From Fasciola hepatica (Eukaryota; Platyhelminthes; Trematoda; Plagiorchiida; Fasciolidae): a DNA stretch of 64,000 nt. The position numbers were made by a program, and so were the translations under genes. Below are positions 36,628 to 49,739 of this stretch, piece by piece. Below the pieces are notes generated by a model, which was given only the letters and a program-made list of their open reading frames with translations, did not search any database and was not told where the DNA came from. Numbering within the stretch: position 1 is the stretch's first letter; each line of letters opens with the position of its first letter. The stretch lies in contig CANUEZ040000029.1 of NCBI GenBank assembly GCA_948099385.1, positions 2,139,501-2,203,500 on the forward strand. The letters are read 5' to 3'.

Positions 36628-37011
36628 ATGCAGTTCGTACTAATTGCCCACTCAAATCACATCAACACATATCATCCACCCCTTTGTGAATTCGGGGTTC
36701 GACTGACTACAGTAGGATTCCCCTACAACACATTGGATACGAACAAAAAAGACGGAACAAATCTAAAACCCCATACAGAGAGATCGAGTGGGAATAAGGA
36801 GGAAATGGGTCAAGATAAATACCGCGGGAGAGATCAGATTTCACAAGCTTGGCCCAGATCCATCTCCAGAGCATCAGTCGGTGTCGTTGGTGTCATTAGT
36901 CTGATCAACGGTCAACGGACGGGTCTGGGTCACGCAATGGGACAGTTGGCCTCCCACATTCCTTTATTTTTGACCTATCACACTATCAAGATTATTATTC
37001 TATCCATTTAA
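36628..37011 (+). CDS. Possible coding segment, GC-richer than surroundings
   Basis: Within a 127-codon frame, the part from about 36740 reads NKKDGTNLKPHTERSSGNKE, then RGRDQISQAWPRSISRASVG and INGQRTGLGHAMGQLASH. GC content rises relative to the flanks over 36780-36960. No splice sites or family were established. Confidence 0.2.
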   Translation: MQFVLIAHSNHINTYHPPLCEFGVRLTTVGFPYNTLDTNKKDGTNLKPHTERSSGNKEEMGQDKYRGRDQISQAWPRSISRASVGVVGVISLINGQRTGLGHAMGQLASHIPLFLTYHTIKIIILSI

Positions 37012-38909
37012 CATTGTTCCTATGGAACGTTTTATGAGGGTATCATTACGAATCCCTGAAAACGAGCTTGTTCACTGCCCTGTCGTATTCTTCAGGTGTT
37101 CTGTGGGATTATCCGGACAGTTTCCCTACTTTTCAACTGGTATCCACTCTATCGACTCACGGTCAATGGGGTAGATTTTACCAAAAAACGTCTTTGGAAC
37201 GTTAGCAAATACCAATCACCGATGTACGCATTACTGTTCAGCTGAAAGATGGAAATAAATAATCCGGTCGTGGTACGTTTCACTTCCATCAGAAATGACA
37301 ATCTGGGCCTCAGACGTGGTTGCAATCCGAAGATATTCATGAATTATGCTTCTATAGCTCATTTCGAGAGGCTCGTCTCGAACAATGGAGCATAAAAAGA
37401 ATATTGGATTATGCAGTATTTTGGTTGTTCATCTGTGTCGTGCTTTTTACTCCTTAGCACCTTAATGGAGAGAAAATTTTAGATAAGTGAAATTGAACAT
37501 AGTTGGTATATTACCTGATGTAATCCACTTCCTCGATAGGTTTCACTGCTATCCTTCTAAGCGAACTTACTGGAATACACATCAGCTTCGGAGCATTTCT
37601 CACTATTGTTCACACCGAATGAAGTAAATAAAGCTGGTGCAGTTCAACTCCAAATACCAGAATGGGAGCGCCAGATAGCATCAAAAAAGTGACTTATGTG
37701 CTCCAATACTTACACTTTTTGATCCGATCGGGTTTGTAAACTCTTCCTTCTTCATTTTTCTCTTGAGAAATTTACGACAGTTTTTCTTGAAATATGACAG
37801 TTTGTTTTACGAGATATTACTTCCCATGATGCTAATGCTCACCCAGACATAGGTAGAGATTTTTCCCACAATGACTCGAACAGGATATGAAACAAGCAGA
37901 ACATGAAGTATATTTCAAATAAAGAAGCTTTGAAAACATGCAACGGTGTGCAATTACCTTCTTGTTATTTCTCTAACAATTATATTGAGCTTGATGCAGG
38001 CCATTTGGAATGACAACGATGATTTGGATTCTTCTCAATGAGAGCACCTCTATCGAATCCGATCCAAAGGAAAAGTGCGTTTGGACGGAGTCAAAATAAG
38101 TCAAAAATTATCTTTTGGATTTTGGGATCGTTCGTAAAGACACCGTTGTTATTCTTCAGAAGTCACTTTTGTTTCATGCAAATCCAAATATTTATTCTGT
38201 AGTTGTTCATGTGGTTGTCAATGGTAGTCTATTACCCATTATTTCTAACTATGAAGCAATATAGACTTATTGTACTCAACGTGTTTGAACAAAATTCGGC
38301 AGCACAGTGTGAACTTCTCTAGGTGAAAACAGAACACAACACTTGCTAATTATTTGTTTCGGCACGGGGGTTTCTGATATACAAAACTTAAATTACATGT
38401 GACTACTTCCAAGGTCCGGCAAAATTTGACAACTTTTTCATTTACTGATGCCATTCTCAAGTTTTCTTCCAACAAAAGTTTTCATACTTCTGGAAATATT
38501 CAAGATTATCTTTATGAAAGAAACCGCAATATTTTTCGAAAATAATCAATAAGACTATCTGACAGTTTAGAACACCAGTCCCAATGGATGATATTGCTGG
38601 AAAACGGAACAGCTGAATTCCGATTGTATTATGTAGCACTTTCGTCAAGGTTTATGTTTTGCTCACTTACGGGTGTTCGTTTGATAGCCTCGTTTACAGC
38701 ACAAATGAAATACCCAAAGTTATTTCTGTGGAGCACGTTTTTCTCCTGCGACTCAAATTGCCGTCACATATGAATTTCTACACATTCAGCAATTTTGTCT
38801 GGAGAGTAACTTCATATTTACTTGTCTCGAGAACTGTTATCTGACATTGGCATTTGTGTCATCGATTTGACATCATGCGTACTTAAATTTTCCATCAAGT
38901 AGATGCACA

Positions 38910-39783
38910 ATGTCATCACAATCTAATTCATGTGTCAATGATTTCATGAAATTCTCGAGCGCTGATTTGGTTCTAAAGATTCAATTTCAAGCCATTGCCA
39001 GAAAATATATACAGCAAGTGAACATTTGTAATGAAGTCCTCCCAGAAATAGACTTATTCTCATCTACACTTACTCAGAACATATCAGTAAACTCGTCGGA
39101 TAATGGACTTCACTCATGGCAAATATCAGCAAAGCACTAAACGTTGGCCTGTTGGAACTGACAGAAAGCAAATTAAATTTAGCCGAGCTATCAAATCCAG
39201 TCCAATCCAAACGTTCATATGACCAGAAAAACAACTCGCTCCGACACAAAAGTGGAACCGAATAGGCATGCATTGTTACTCTTTGTACACGAACACAAAC
39301 ACACACGCTACAAATGAAACTTGAGTTGTTGATAAGGGCAAACAAGTTTGGAACTAGCCAGATTGTCAAGAAAACAGGAGAACACGTTTTCTGTAGTTCG
39401 TTCAAACAGGCATTTGATGTATTGATATGAAATGAATAATCATGATACAACATTTGAGCAGATATATTCACCAATCACGGAGTAAATAAAAGATTATGAC
39501 TGCCAAAGGGAACAAAAATGATGCATCAAAACTAACAAGGCTATCAGTTGATGTGTTAGCTGATGATCTGCAAAACCTGTTTCGGATGGCCAAGATTACT
39601 TCTGCACATTTAGGCGGAGTAGCTAATTTTCCTAACGGAAATGTTATTCTGAATAGATTCAATTCGACGAATCGGTTGAATTTCAAAACTTATCGTCATC
39701 AATTTTGCACAGTCAGACTTACAACTGGTTTCCTCATTCAATTATTAATCTATGAAATGGACATAAAATCCAACGAATTTTAG
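38910..39783 (+). pseudogene. Cluster of coding-like frames in three phases
   Basis: Four consecutive plus-strand frames look protein-like. They are 38910-39140 (ending LTQNISVNSSDNGLHSW), 39116-39265 (MANISKALNVGLLELTESKL), its continuation past a TAG to about 39435 (MKLELLIRANKFGTSQIVKK), and 39496-39783 (SKLTRLSVDVLADDLQNLFR), which has A at -3 of its ATG. The first two overlap by 25 bp in different phases. This could be a decayed gene with frameshifts, a set of small exons, or chance. No family was recognised. Confidence 0.25.
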
Positions 39784-40384
39784 TAAAGGAAAACCTTATT
39801 CGTAACACCCACACTACTCACAAACGGAAGTAATATACTTACTAAAATGTTTTTGCAATATAGGTTTCTATTACATGTAATGATGCTCGAATTGGTAAAT
39901 GAGGATAATCCAGTGTCATCTTTGTTCGCCTTGATTCGCTACGATATCCACTAACTTAAGCATAACCAGAGGAATATGCAAGCGAGTGAACAATGTGTGA
40001 ATCAATCTGCAGCGTATTTTTCAGATTTAGGGCAAGGTTACATTTTCTGCTCAGCAAACCAAGTAGCTTGAACAAACCGGTCACAAAACCTTCTTGCTCT
40101 TCAAAAGCTTCAAACAGAATGCTTCTATTTGGTTCATCCAATTCCAATCAAGTATCAGAAATTTAGTGAGAAATGCGAACCTAGGCTTTCTCGTTTCATG
40201 TTGTATCACAATATTCTACGTTGGAGGAAACGAATAGAAGATAATCTCATATACTGGTAGAACAATAAGACCTTCAGTCTTTATCATATTATTTCCGTAC
40301 CTACTTCCTACTTGCTACAGAAGAGTTGTAAACTACTCTACAAAGGGGTGCGCGGTATTCTGAGGAGTGTCAACTGGGAAAATA

Positions 40385-40472
40385 AACGGCCAGCAGCTGC
40401 GCGAGGATTCAAATACGAGACATAAGGGTGTTCAGTTCACACGATAGCCACTTTATCATTGCCACCATATTA
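40385..40472 (-). repeat. tRNA-derived SINE fragment (family C), middle copy
   Basis: Minus strand: ATGGTGGCAATGATAAAGTG, then TCTCGTATTTGAATCCTCGC and GCAGCTGCTGGCC, matching the B-box region and downstream part of the 8425-8520 element. It is clearly more diverged than the two duplication copies are from each other. Confidence 0.5.
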
Positions 40473-42699
40473 AATTATGAAAACCCGGTGAGACAATTAC
40501 CCCGTTTGGGATCCGTGAGATTTTCCGTTCTTTCTTCCTTTCAGATCAAACATGTGCAACCCCCAGCAGAAGCTAGCTGAACCAGGAATGCTACAGTAGA
40601 ATTAACATATTACTTGCTTTGTCCCAGTCATCCCGAAATCTGATTGTACTTGTTTTTCCATTCAAAGGCTTTCTTGAAGTGAATACAACAATTCATGTCA
40701 TACTAATGAATAATTGTGTTTGCTCAAAAGTCAAAGATTCAAGACCGTTGACTCTCGGTTCGCTTACTCGCAATCTCCAGAGAATGATGGATGGGTCAGA
40801 CGAGAATCCGTTTTTCGGCCTTTCTCAATAAAACCGGTATCTATCGGATTCCGAAAAACGTGAACCAGATTTTTTTAGGCCAGTGCAATAAAGGTTTGTG
40901 AAAAAAGAGCGCGAATAAAGAGGCTAAAAATGGAATATTTTCGTCTCTAACAATTGGTAAAGATCATATCATTTCATGACCTGATGGAACACCTGCTAAT
41001 TTAAGCGTACAGAGATGGATTATCTATTTTCTACGTCGTTTGCAATAAATTTGTGAAAGTTCACCAACCGTGGGGTGCACTGACCGTGATCAAACTTGTT
41101 CCCGGTTATTTCATCGGAATGAAATCGCTGAATTCAACAACCCGAGGGAGGATGATTCAAAGATCCATTAGGACCGTGACATAGGGACTAGTACAACTTT
41201 CACTTTCAATTCCCGAGATAGATTAGTTGTAACTAATCGATCAAGTTCAATTTCCGTGTACTAGGTCACAAGTGACAATCACTGACCTTCATTGATTTGT
41301 TTGACTTATGCTGTATTTAACAATTGTTACAATAAAAATGATCGCTCATCGACTAATCCTCATCAGTCCAACTGAAACACATAAGCAAATCTCTCTTCAA
41401 TAAATTGTTTAATATATTAGAAGAAAATGTTTAGAAATGTGATTTTCCATTTGCGATTCGTTCTGTGTCATCCGAGTTTTCCGATACTTCACGAATGAAA
41501 ATCGATCGCCACGAAGCACCATATATATGTGTTCTTGTATGGTAAATGAATCTAGTGAGCTGACATCATCTGAACAAGAACATTCCGTATGACGTTGTCA
41601 TCAAGATAAATAATTAATAAGGGCAGGATGCCAAAATCTTGTTAAAATATTTCGACTTCTATGTCAATTTATGAGCTCCTGAGTGCTGAGCCTAAAGTTT
41701 ATATCATAATCATGTTACCGTCCATCGAAATGAGATAGGCATCACGAAGAATGAGGAACAGTTTGTGCCCTAACTGTCTAGTATAGCAATCAGGATCTCA
41801 TATGTCATAGCTGGAAGTTTTGACATTTTTCGTGTATGACCATTCAAATCCCACATGTGAATGGCCAACTTGCAGTATAGCCAGCTGAAAGAGTATAAGA
41901 AACTCTCCTCGATGGCAGTTTGTATTCCGGTAATAGCAAAATGTTGATTGGACATCTATGTCTTTCATGTACGTCAACCGTTCTTCAGACCGAATATTTC
42001 TAATTGTCACCGTAACCATGATGGTACATACAAGCAGATGGTGCGTAGACTCAGTGATCGAGCTGTTTGAATCCTAAACAAGCCAAAGCAACAGATGCTT
42101 CAGATTTTTCCTGAGGGAATGATGCACTGGCTTCTGTTATTTTGCCGTGAGAGAAAGTTTATCTAGTTGGACACTCATATCAAGACAGCATCGTAAAGAA
42201 GACCGGTGCCCGAAAAAATACCAAGGTAGCAGAGTAAGGCTCGTCTAGTAAATAGTATTGCATACTGAAGACAGAAACCGATTTAACTTTCCCAACAATA
42301 GCAAATACAACCCTCCTCATAGTAGCAGCAGTCTCGTGGATCTGTTTATTTGCCAGAAAATAAAACAAGCTAGCAGATGAAATCTTATTCGAATTAACCT
42401 TTTAAGAGAATAAATGGAGGCCAAATTGAAATTCCAAAAATGATAGGGCAGTGCGTTCTCCATCTCACTTAGCCATCGTTTGCATCCGTTCTGAAAGTGG
42501 ATATTTACAAGATAGTATATCCTGACTTTCAGTGGGTTTGCTACCGGGATTTTAAGCTTGATTCATAATGAGGAGCTATTCGCTGGTTATTTGTTTTTCA
42601 TGTAAGATTATATCATCAAGTTTAAGTCCAGTAAAACTGCACTGGAGCAAGCCTTGTTGAAAGATAATGGCTAAATCCAGCTCTTTATTCCACTTACAC

Positions 42700-42785
42700 T
42701 TCTTGTGACGGACCATGTAGAAACGATCATCACGAGGAACCTCAAAAACGGAGATCCTGGGTTTGAACCCAGCCGCCATATCTTA
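42700..42785 (-). repeat. Possible tRNA-like T-arm hairpin
   Basis: CTGGGTTTGAACCCAG forms a compact stem with a T-loop-like centre. On the minus strand it reads CTGGGTTCAAACCCAG. No D-arm or acceptor stem was found around it. It may be a SINE remnant. Confidence 0.3.
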
Positions 42786-45700
42786 CGAGTGTATATCGTA
42801 TATCGCAGTTGTGTTCGATTTCAAGAAATTTTCAAATCCAGGGTTCGTTTCTCATAATTCCTTACACTGATGCAAATGCTAGCTGTATGTTAGGCTAATC
42901 TTCGGTACTGTATGGTGAATCATAGTATCAACAAGACGATGCTGGTAATAGAGCAACAAATGGTCAGTAATAACGGTTCCTAAGGGATAGTTGAGATTTG
43001 GGCCGTCTAAATCATAGCTTGCAAAAGTAACAGACTCGCGTTTTATGGCAGCGCATACAAATGGTCCTTAATATGCAGTGCAACTCGTTATCTTCTGGGC
43101 AGCTCATGCTTTGGCATAAAATGACCGTGGGTCTTGAAGTTCAAAACTTGTTCATTTTCTATTCTCCCCAAAAATAAAATATCCCAATGGCTAGTTTCAG
43201 AAGAATCAGTCGAACCCAAGGACTAGTTGACAATAATTATTTGCCGTGCCTCCACGGATTACACGAGAGGACAAACCGAACTGTCAAGCGAGGATCCATT
43301 TCGATAAGATTGTTAAACATTCGGATACTGGTGTTCTGATTGAATCAGCTAGATTTTTCCACTTTTCCTGGTTGACAATTATCTGTGACCTCGATTAGTT
43401 ATGAGTTATTACACAGACATTCGCATAACCGGTTTTCAAACTTTGCTTTCCTGTTACCCTGTTTGCCACGCCTATTGCGTCCATCTGAAATTCTGTCGAT
43501 CGATCAATATTGCCAAAGTTGTTGTGTTCTGATTGGTTCTCAATTTGTCAACCAAGTTCGTTCGTGTAGAGTACTGAGTTTATATGTGTTGGTTGGCACG
43601 GTCTTTTTTAGTTTTCTCATAAACTGCTCCTCAGTGCAGTTGTTATTCTCATTTACGGGATATCGCCTTTGACATGAGTCAATGAAGTTTGAGTTCCGGA
43701 AAAGGATACATTTAAATGCAAATGTTATTTATCCTTCCTCTCATTATCATTATCTTGACCACCACCAACTCCCTCGAATGAACTCCCCTTCATTTAATCG
43801 GGATACAATTGTACGAATATTGTTCAGCTTTACCCGATGCTAGCATAACCCATGTGGTCTTTGACTGCTCCCTCGGCTGTAGATGACGCCAGTAGATAGT
43901 TGTCATTTCATCCCACTTAAAAGTACATTGCACTTGTTTCTAAAGGGCTACCAGATTTCCGACGAGATGGTCGTCAGGTGTTCTTTGCTCATTGTTTATT
44001 GTCATGATCAAAGTACCCCAAAACTTGAAGCCAAGTTGGTATAGTTATGCGTGCTTTGAACTTCTCAGTTCTATCCTCTAACGTGTCGCTATTTACTCAT
44101 TTTCTTCTCGCTTGATTACCCGAGTATGATCACTATCACCACCACCATCGAGATCAAAGCCTACATCATCGTTCCGGATATACAGTAATACAATGCCCCA
44201 CAACCTTGTCATTGCCTCTTCTCATTATATATTTGCACGATAAACTAAAGATTTGATTGTGTTGCCTTCCCCCACACCCGAAGTCCCAAATGCATCGGCG
44301 CTCAGCTCCGTATCAATTCACGTGTACGGACAGTAACCGTATTCGTTTTCGTTACATTTTAAACTTTCTGATGAAAATAGTATTGTCAGTTATTATTTCC
44401 ATTTTGTGATATTCAAACAATAAATCCATTCGGGTACAGAATTATAGTCAACCAATCCAAATCTCCATATTTATACTGAAGCATTCTACCAGTAGACACA
44501 ATAATTTTATTACGCTCTCCTTTGAGTAGTATAAGTATTCCCAAATTGGTTACTGCCCTGAAAGAATGCTTACTACACAAAACCAAGATTTCAATTGCTG
44601 TATTCATTCTAGTATTGAATGCTTGAGATTCCACTCACTCACGCTTATCGTCCCAATTATTCTGTTTCATACATCCACACGTCCCGATCGATCAGATCGA
44701 AATGGCAACTCAGTCCCGCGGAGAGAATCACACTCATTCATACATTCATACAGATTTCAGCGTACACATATTCACATGTGTGTACACGCAGACCCACATC
44801 CAACGAAATTACTGAACATGATTAGGACTACGACCGATTTCGATACAACTGGTTGACACACGTGAATAAATTCCACCAACGGACGATTGATTGAGAAATC
44901 AGGACCTAAAAATAGACATTTGCGACGCAGAAAGTATTCGCCAGCACAGCAAACTGCTCCCTTACCTATTGTCTCTCAAGGCGATTTGAAGTATATTTGA
45001 TCTTATCAATCGATTCTCCCATTTTTCAACTGATAGAATGATATTCACCTTAAGACGACCACTTGATATTTCCCGTTTTGAGTAGAACACCTAACCACCA
45101 GTCTAGTCCGGGATAATTCTCAACAACTTGGTTCAACGTCACCACATATTTGCGAAATACCCGAAGCTCCTCCGAAATGGAGTCTCCGAATCGCATCCCA
45201 TCGATCAATTTTATTAGTCGGATCAATCAAACATTTTTCAACTGTGCCAAACAAAATCCATCAGATATAAACTCACAAACATCTGGTCCATTCTTTTCAT
45301 TCTCTCATTGCTGAACGCAGAGTGACCGAAAACATGGGTGAAGAAGACGAATAGCGGAACAATAATAATTTTATGGTAGCTTGATTCCCATTACCCGAAA
45401 AAACCAGGACTACATAAGAGGACGACAAATGGCCTTTTAGAAAAACTAATTGCAGTAAAACAATGTAGGCATATACTTTATTATATGTCCATGAAGGCCA
45501 CAAAACATGCCGAAGAAGCATTTTTCAGTCCAGGGCAGAAACAAGTGGACTGTAAAAAATACTCCTCGATGAAACGAGTTCCCCATGTCAGAAGAAGCAC
45601 AATCATCCGTGGATAAAATATAATTCAATTCGTTTCATGATGGATTTCTTCCAAGTATCACAGAACAAATTAGAGAAGCATTCGATGGACCGAGGTGTCA

Positions 45701-47473
45701 CATGAGGAGAAGTTTCGTCAGGGAACACAAAATTAGCATTTTCCAGTTCCCTGTCCATTGGAAAACCCGTAATTGGAATCAGTGTGTGAATCACGTGCAC
45801 AGAGAGAGAATGTAGATGACCAATACGGCTGTATCTGACCGATCGCTAGAAAATAGTCTGAGCAACTTTGCGTTTACTATTGGAAAGGCCTACTGTGACA
45901 TCAGGAACAAGGCAGTAGAGAACAAGTATGCTTCTCGCAAATTAACCTCCTGGCCAAGATATTTACTTTGAAAGGGTAGCTTAACATATCCAAGAGTCAT
46001 GTGTAAACATGAGAGATAGTGGAGAAGTTGGTTGGTCGGTAATTTTTAAGCATGTTATGTTGTAGCTTGGAGAAAGAGAAGTGATTTGTAAAAGAAAAGC
46101 CAGGCTTGTAATACTTGTAGATTTATGTCCAAACAGATTCCGCTGCACCGCAACACGTTGCACATTGTAGAACAATAATGTTTAATTATCTTCATATGGA
46201 ACAGCGGTGCTCGAAAACTATGGAAAACAAAAGCCGTAGTCAGTTTACATCACCATGTTGGAGACAAGTTAACAAACAGTCCTTTCTGCTACCTTACTGA
46301 AAATTTCCCTCCCCTTTAAGGCAATGGTCTAGACAATCCTCCATGGTTCGACATTATTTGTTGCGTATATGACCCAAAACGCAATGTATCAGTCTATTTC
46401 ATCTCACCCCATCAAATAACGATGGGACCTAATGGTTTTCAATGTCGTTACCATGCGTTCAATCCAATCCCCGATTGCGTCACAAATTGTTGAACCCAAT
46501 TAGGAATGTGTCAATCATTCGGTTACGTAATTGTTGCTTCTGCTATCATTGTAAAATGTATATCTGGGTTCAGAAGGTTGGGTTCGTCCAAAGTTCACGT
46601 CATTTCTCCCAGGTTTTGTGATAGTTAGAGTATTATCAACGTATCATTTGTGAAGTTCCGAAGGTTCAAATTATTGCACTAGTCTCCTCAAAATGGGCCA
46701 TGAGACCCAATGTGATTCCCACGTGAACACCGTTGATTTGTCTGCAAGCCCGACCCGGGATGTGAACCGGTACGTTTTTTGTTCAACAACCAATAAAATT
46801 ATATCATTCTTATGCTGATTTTGCGTGACGTGGTCGCATATGATGCATCTAACCTCTCGAACGAAAACATTCATAAATGGTGAATGAATATCATACTAGA
46901 CAATATTTTCCCTTTCACAAAGACCTGATCCAAGGGCTTTACCTTGTCGAGACTACTCTTGATAGGATTTCCGAACACAGACTTATGAATAAACTTCAGT
47001 AATTTCACTAGCCATTCCACCAACTGATATCCTAATGCATTTTTCATACAAAAGCCGGCTCCTTAGGTTCGTGTAGTATTGGACAAACCCCAGCAAACCA
47101 TAGGAACCAATTGCCGTGGATCATCATGAGACAATAATACGTGATGTGCTTTTTGATTAGACCCAAAACTCGATGGAAAAGCTCTGTGCAGCTCTAGGAA
47201 AGTTGTACTGCTGTACAAAAAGTTGAGACTGAATATAAATCACTGAACCTCTCTATTTTTCTGATCCAAAAATGGGAAACGAAGCTATTTCACTCTGATT
47301 TCCCATGCAAGTAAACCTCAACTGAAGATACAAATTTGCCCTAGGGATAGAGAGTTAGGTATGGAAACATATATTTGCATCACCAAACTTGGTTTGAAAG
47401 GTGCTACTGAATGGAAGGTTTGTGGATTAGCGCAGACTGTATGAGAGTTTACTAAAGTAAAAGGGATGAGACA

Positions 47474-47531
47474 TGTTTCTTCAAACTAACGTTGTCTTTA
47501 TAACGAAGAGTCCACTGAGGTTAGTGACAGG
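47474..47531 (+). CDS. Possible first exon with consensus donor
   Basis: ATG at about 47474 opens MFLQTNVVFITKSPLRLVT and runs into GTGACAG|GTAAGT, a perfect 5' splice site. An upstream in-frame TGA makes this ATG the first possible start. Very short, so chance is likely. Confidence 0.15.
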
Positions 47532-48842
47532 TAAGTCATAACTATAAACTTATAACAGATAAAAAAGGAACGGCAACAACTTACGGGACCTGTGTTCTAA
47601 CTTCATCCGGATTGGAGCACATGGTAATCACACTGGCTGGTCATTATCAGTGGATTCAAATGTCATTTGTCAAGGCAAAATCTCTTACTTTTGTTTAGAT
47701 AAAAAGGAAGTACCACTGTGAAGCAGAGAGAACATACCATTACGTAAATTCTGAACAAATACTTCGATGAACCCGTGATAAATTGATTTCGAAGTTATTG
47801 TGAATAGTAAATAAGAACAAAACAAACCAAAGTGCGAATTATGGCCAGCTTGTAGACCAAACTGTGTCACGTTTTTGTATAAAACAATACCAAGCTTCCA
47901 AAACAACTTTGTGCTAAATGGGAAGAATGGAAAACGACACTTAGGAATTTTATTGATCCGACTGCTTTATGCTTCACACTAAATCCAAAAATGCCAATTC
48001 GACATTTATTCTTCTAATTTTGACAACTCTCACGTTTTTTTAAGATCTTTAACTTCTGTAGACTGAGAAAACAAATCGAGAATAATGTTTTCTTTTAGCT
48101 AGAAAGAGCATCCCTCATCGTTTATTCAGGATGAGATGATCACATACAAATGATGAATTTATGAAGCTAATAAAATAGATAGTTGCTGTCAAATTGCCGA
48201 GTGCTTCCTCTGAGTTTCATTGCTGTTTGCAGTACTACAATGTTCACGAAAAGAATGTGTAGTCCAAAGCATTGCTCTTTTTGCCTCTCTATCTCCTCAA
48301 ATGTTCTCCAGTAAAAAAGACTCATATCATCCAAAACTTTATCGAATTTAGCTGACTGTCAGTGTGTTTGTGTGTGTGTATGTGTTTGGTTTTACGTGAT
48401 CTACAACAAATGAGCTGTACGAAGTGCCACTTTCATAGTATATATGCAGAAGAAGTGGGCATGAGTCGAGTTGGAACTGACACCGTTATTCTGGTGTTCG
48501 CTTACGCTGGTTACACCCATCAACTGAGACTACAAGACATTGGTGATTAATAACGAACGACCGAATATTCAGTAAACTACGACTGTAAGTTACCAAATTT
48601 CATCAATCTTCTCAGGTGAATCGTGTTTAGGGCCTAATTTGTCATGTAGTATCCCCTATCCTTTTACAGTAAAACGTACAGAAAAGCTCTCGTTGCACAG
48701 CTGCTACAAATCTGGTTTGTCAAGAAATGATAAATGAGACCCACGGGCCACATGAAAGACGAATGATCCGATAAATAATTTTTAAACCAATAGAGAATTC
48801 AGAATAATTAGGTGAAAAAATTATCCACTCTATCCATCTTTA

Positions 48843-48957
48843 GGAGGGATTATCTTTAGCAGTGCGCATCCGCCGTCTAGTCCCAACTGACACTCGAACC
48901 CGGAATGCTTGATTTTGGATCACACAGGATTTACTATCCACCAGGTTATGCAGGCTA
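48843..48957 (-). repeat. SINE family A head, minus strand, truncated
   Basis: Read on the minus strand: an A-box-like TAACCTGGTGGATAGTAA, a B-box-like CGGGTTCGAGTG, then GTTGGGACT, GGATGCGCACTGCTAAAGA and TAATCCCTCC. This matches the head and the start of the hammerhead region of family A, then stops. The element is 3'-truncated or too diverged beyond 48843. GCGCACTG here supports the ancestral stem I 5' strand. Confidence 0.6.
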
Positions 48958-49146
48958 GCACTCAACGAGTTGCTCCAAATCAATATTACACACTGATTTT
49001 CTGGATTATTTTTTTGGGTTATTTTATGGCGCATTCAAATGGTGAATTGTGACTGACAAAACATTTTCATTATATTTCACGCAATTACTCGTGAGTAGTG
49101 TGTGGGATTGACAAATCTTCCTTTAGATGACTGCACTTTGGATTTC

Positions 49147-49330
49147 ACCTCTCACACACAAACTTCAGATCATCCGATCAACCCTGCACTCAGAAACACC
49201 AGACTCTATTTTCGCTCCTATTAAAGCTGCTCAGTATAACACATCCTCCATCATTTCGAGGGTTTGAACACGGGCCTTTTCACCTCAAAAGCGTGTGTCA
49301 ACAATGCACCAGCCCGCTCCTTTCGAAGAT
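49147..49330 (-). repeat. SINE family B, minus-strand copy (left arm of inverted pair)
   Basis: Read on the minus strand, this matches 49400-49580 along its whole length: a head ending in GACACACGC, TTTTGAGGTGAAAAGG, the B-box-like GTGTTCAAACCC, a hammerhead-like segment, then GAGTCTGGTGTTTCTGAGTG and TTTGTGTGTGAGAGG. The two elements lie head to head with about 70 bp between them. B-box plus hammerhead is the same architecture as family A, so B is probably a second subfamily of the same superfamily. Confidence 0.75.
49196..49240 (-). ncRNA. Degenerate hammerhead ribozyme-like core in SINE B
   Basis: Minus-strand order: CTGAGCA (for CUGANGA, with one core change), stem II GCT...AGC with loop TTAATAGG, GAAAA, TAGAGTC, then TGGTGT as stem I 3' strand. 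Stem II pairs well and GAAA is intact. The stem I 5' strand is degraded. It complements the plus-strand copy at 49487: each keeps elements the other has lost. Confidence 0.5.
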
Positions 49331-49399
49331 GTCGGGCATTTTCACCTGACATACAGGACGACATCTGAACAAGCCAAACTCGGTGATTCGGATCACCTT

Positions 49400-49580
49400 G
49401 GACGAGAGTGTGGTGGCAAAGGAGTAACACACACGCCTCTGAGGTGAAAGGGGCCGAGTTCAGACCCTAGGTCTGGCGGATGACATGCACCACTGATGTG
49501 CTGTGACAAGAGCAAAACACGAGTCTGGTGCTTCTGAGTGCAAAATTGGTTGGATGGCCTGAGGTTTGTGCGTGAGAGGC
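49400..49580 (+). repeat. SINE family B, plus-strand copy (right arm of inverted pair)
   Basis: An A-box-like segment (GTGGTGGCAAAGGAGTAAC), ACACACGCCTCTGAGGTGAA, the B-box-like CGAGTTCAGACCC, a hammerhead-like core at 49487-49531 and a tail GTTTGTGCGTGAGAGG. It is homologous end to end with the minus-strand element at 49147-49330. The 3' end is not flanked by an obvious poly-A or simple repeat. Confidence 0.75.
49487..49531 (+). ncRNA. Hammerhead ribozyme-like core in SINE B, perfect stem I
   Basis: Stem I strands GCACCA (49487-49492) and TGGTGC (49526-49531) pair over six bases. Between them lie CTGATG, a stem II of TGCT pairing with AGCA around loop GTGACAAG, AAAAC, and ACGAGTC, where cleavage after GTC would be expected in a hammerhead. 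The A closing CUGAUGA and the G of GAAA are changed, so catalysis is unlikely for this copy. The fold and order fit a type I hammerhead. Confidence 0.55.
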
Positions 49581-49739
49581 TTCCTACCCGATTCACTGTG
49601 TAGCCAATAAGACAAACGGTTCCCAACCCAGTCCATGAACATCGATAAGTCCACGATCTCACTGTGAGTCTGTTCCCATCTGAATTTACTGTTTTCATTT
49701 GAATTTTTCCCACCAGGTTTTGTTCTTAGTTAATCAGGT

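Larger units (their letters stand above)
39790..48842. other. Unrecognised sequence with one SINE C fragment
   Basis: It holds the SINE C fragment at 40.4 kb and the T-arm-like hairpin at 42.7 kb. The plus strand is pyrimidine-rich over about 43.7-44.3 kb. No long frames and no further repeats were recognised. Confidence 0.5.

Noticed and set aside
43955..43985. Minus-strand CTGACGA...GAAA resembling a hammerhead core
   Set aside because: Stem II does not pair properly and no stem I or SINE context is present; treated as chance.
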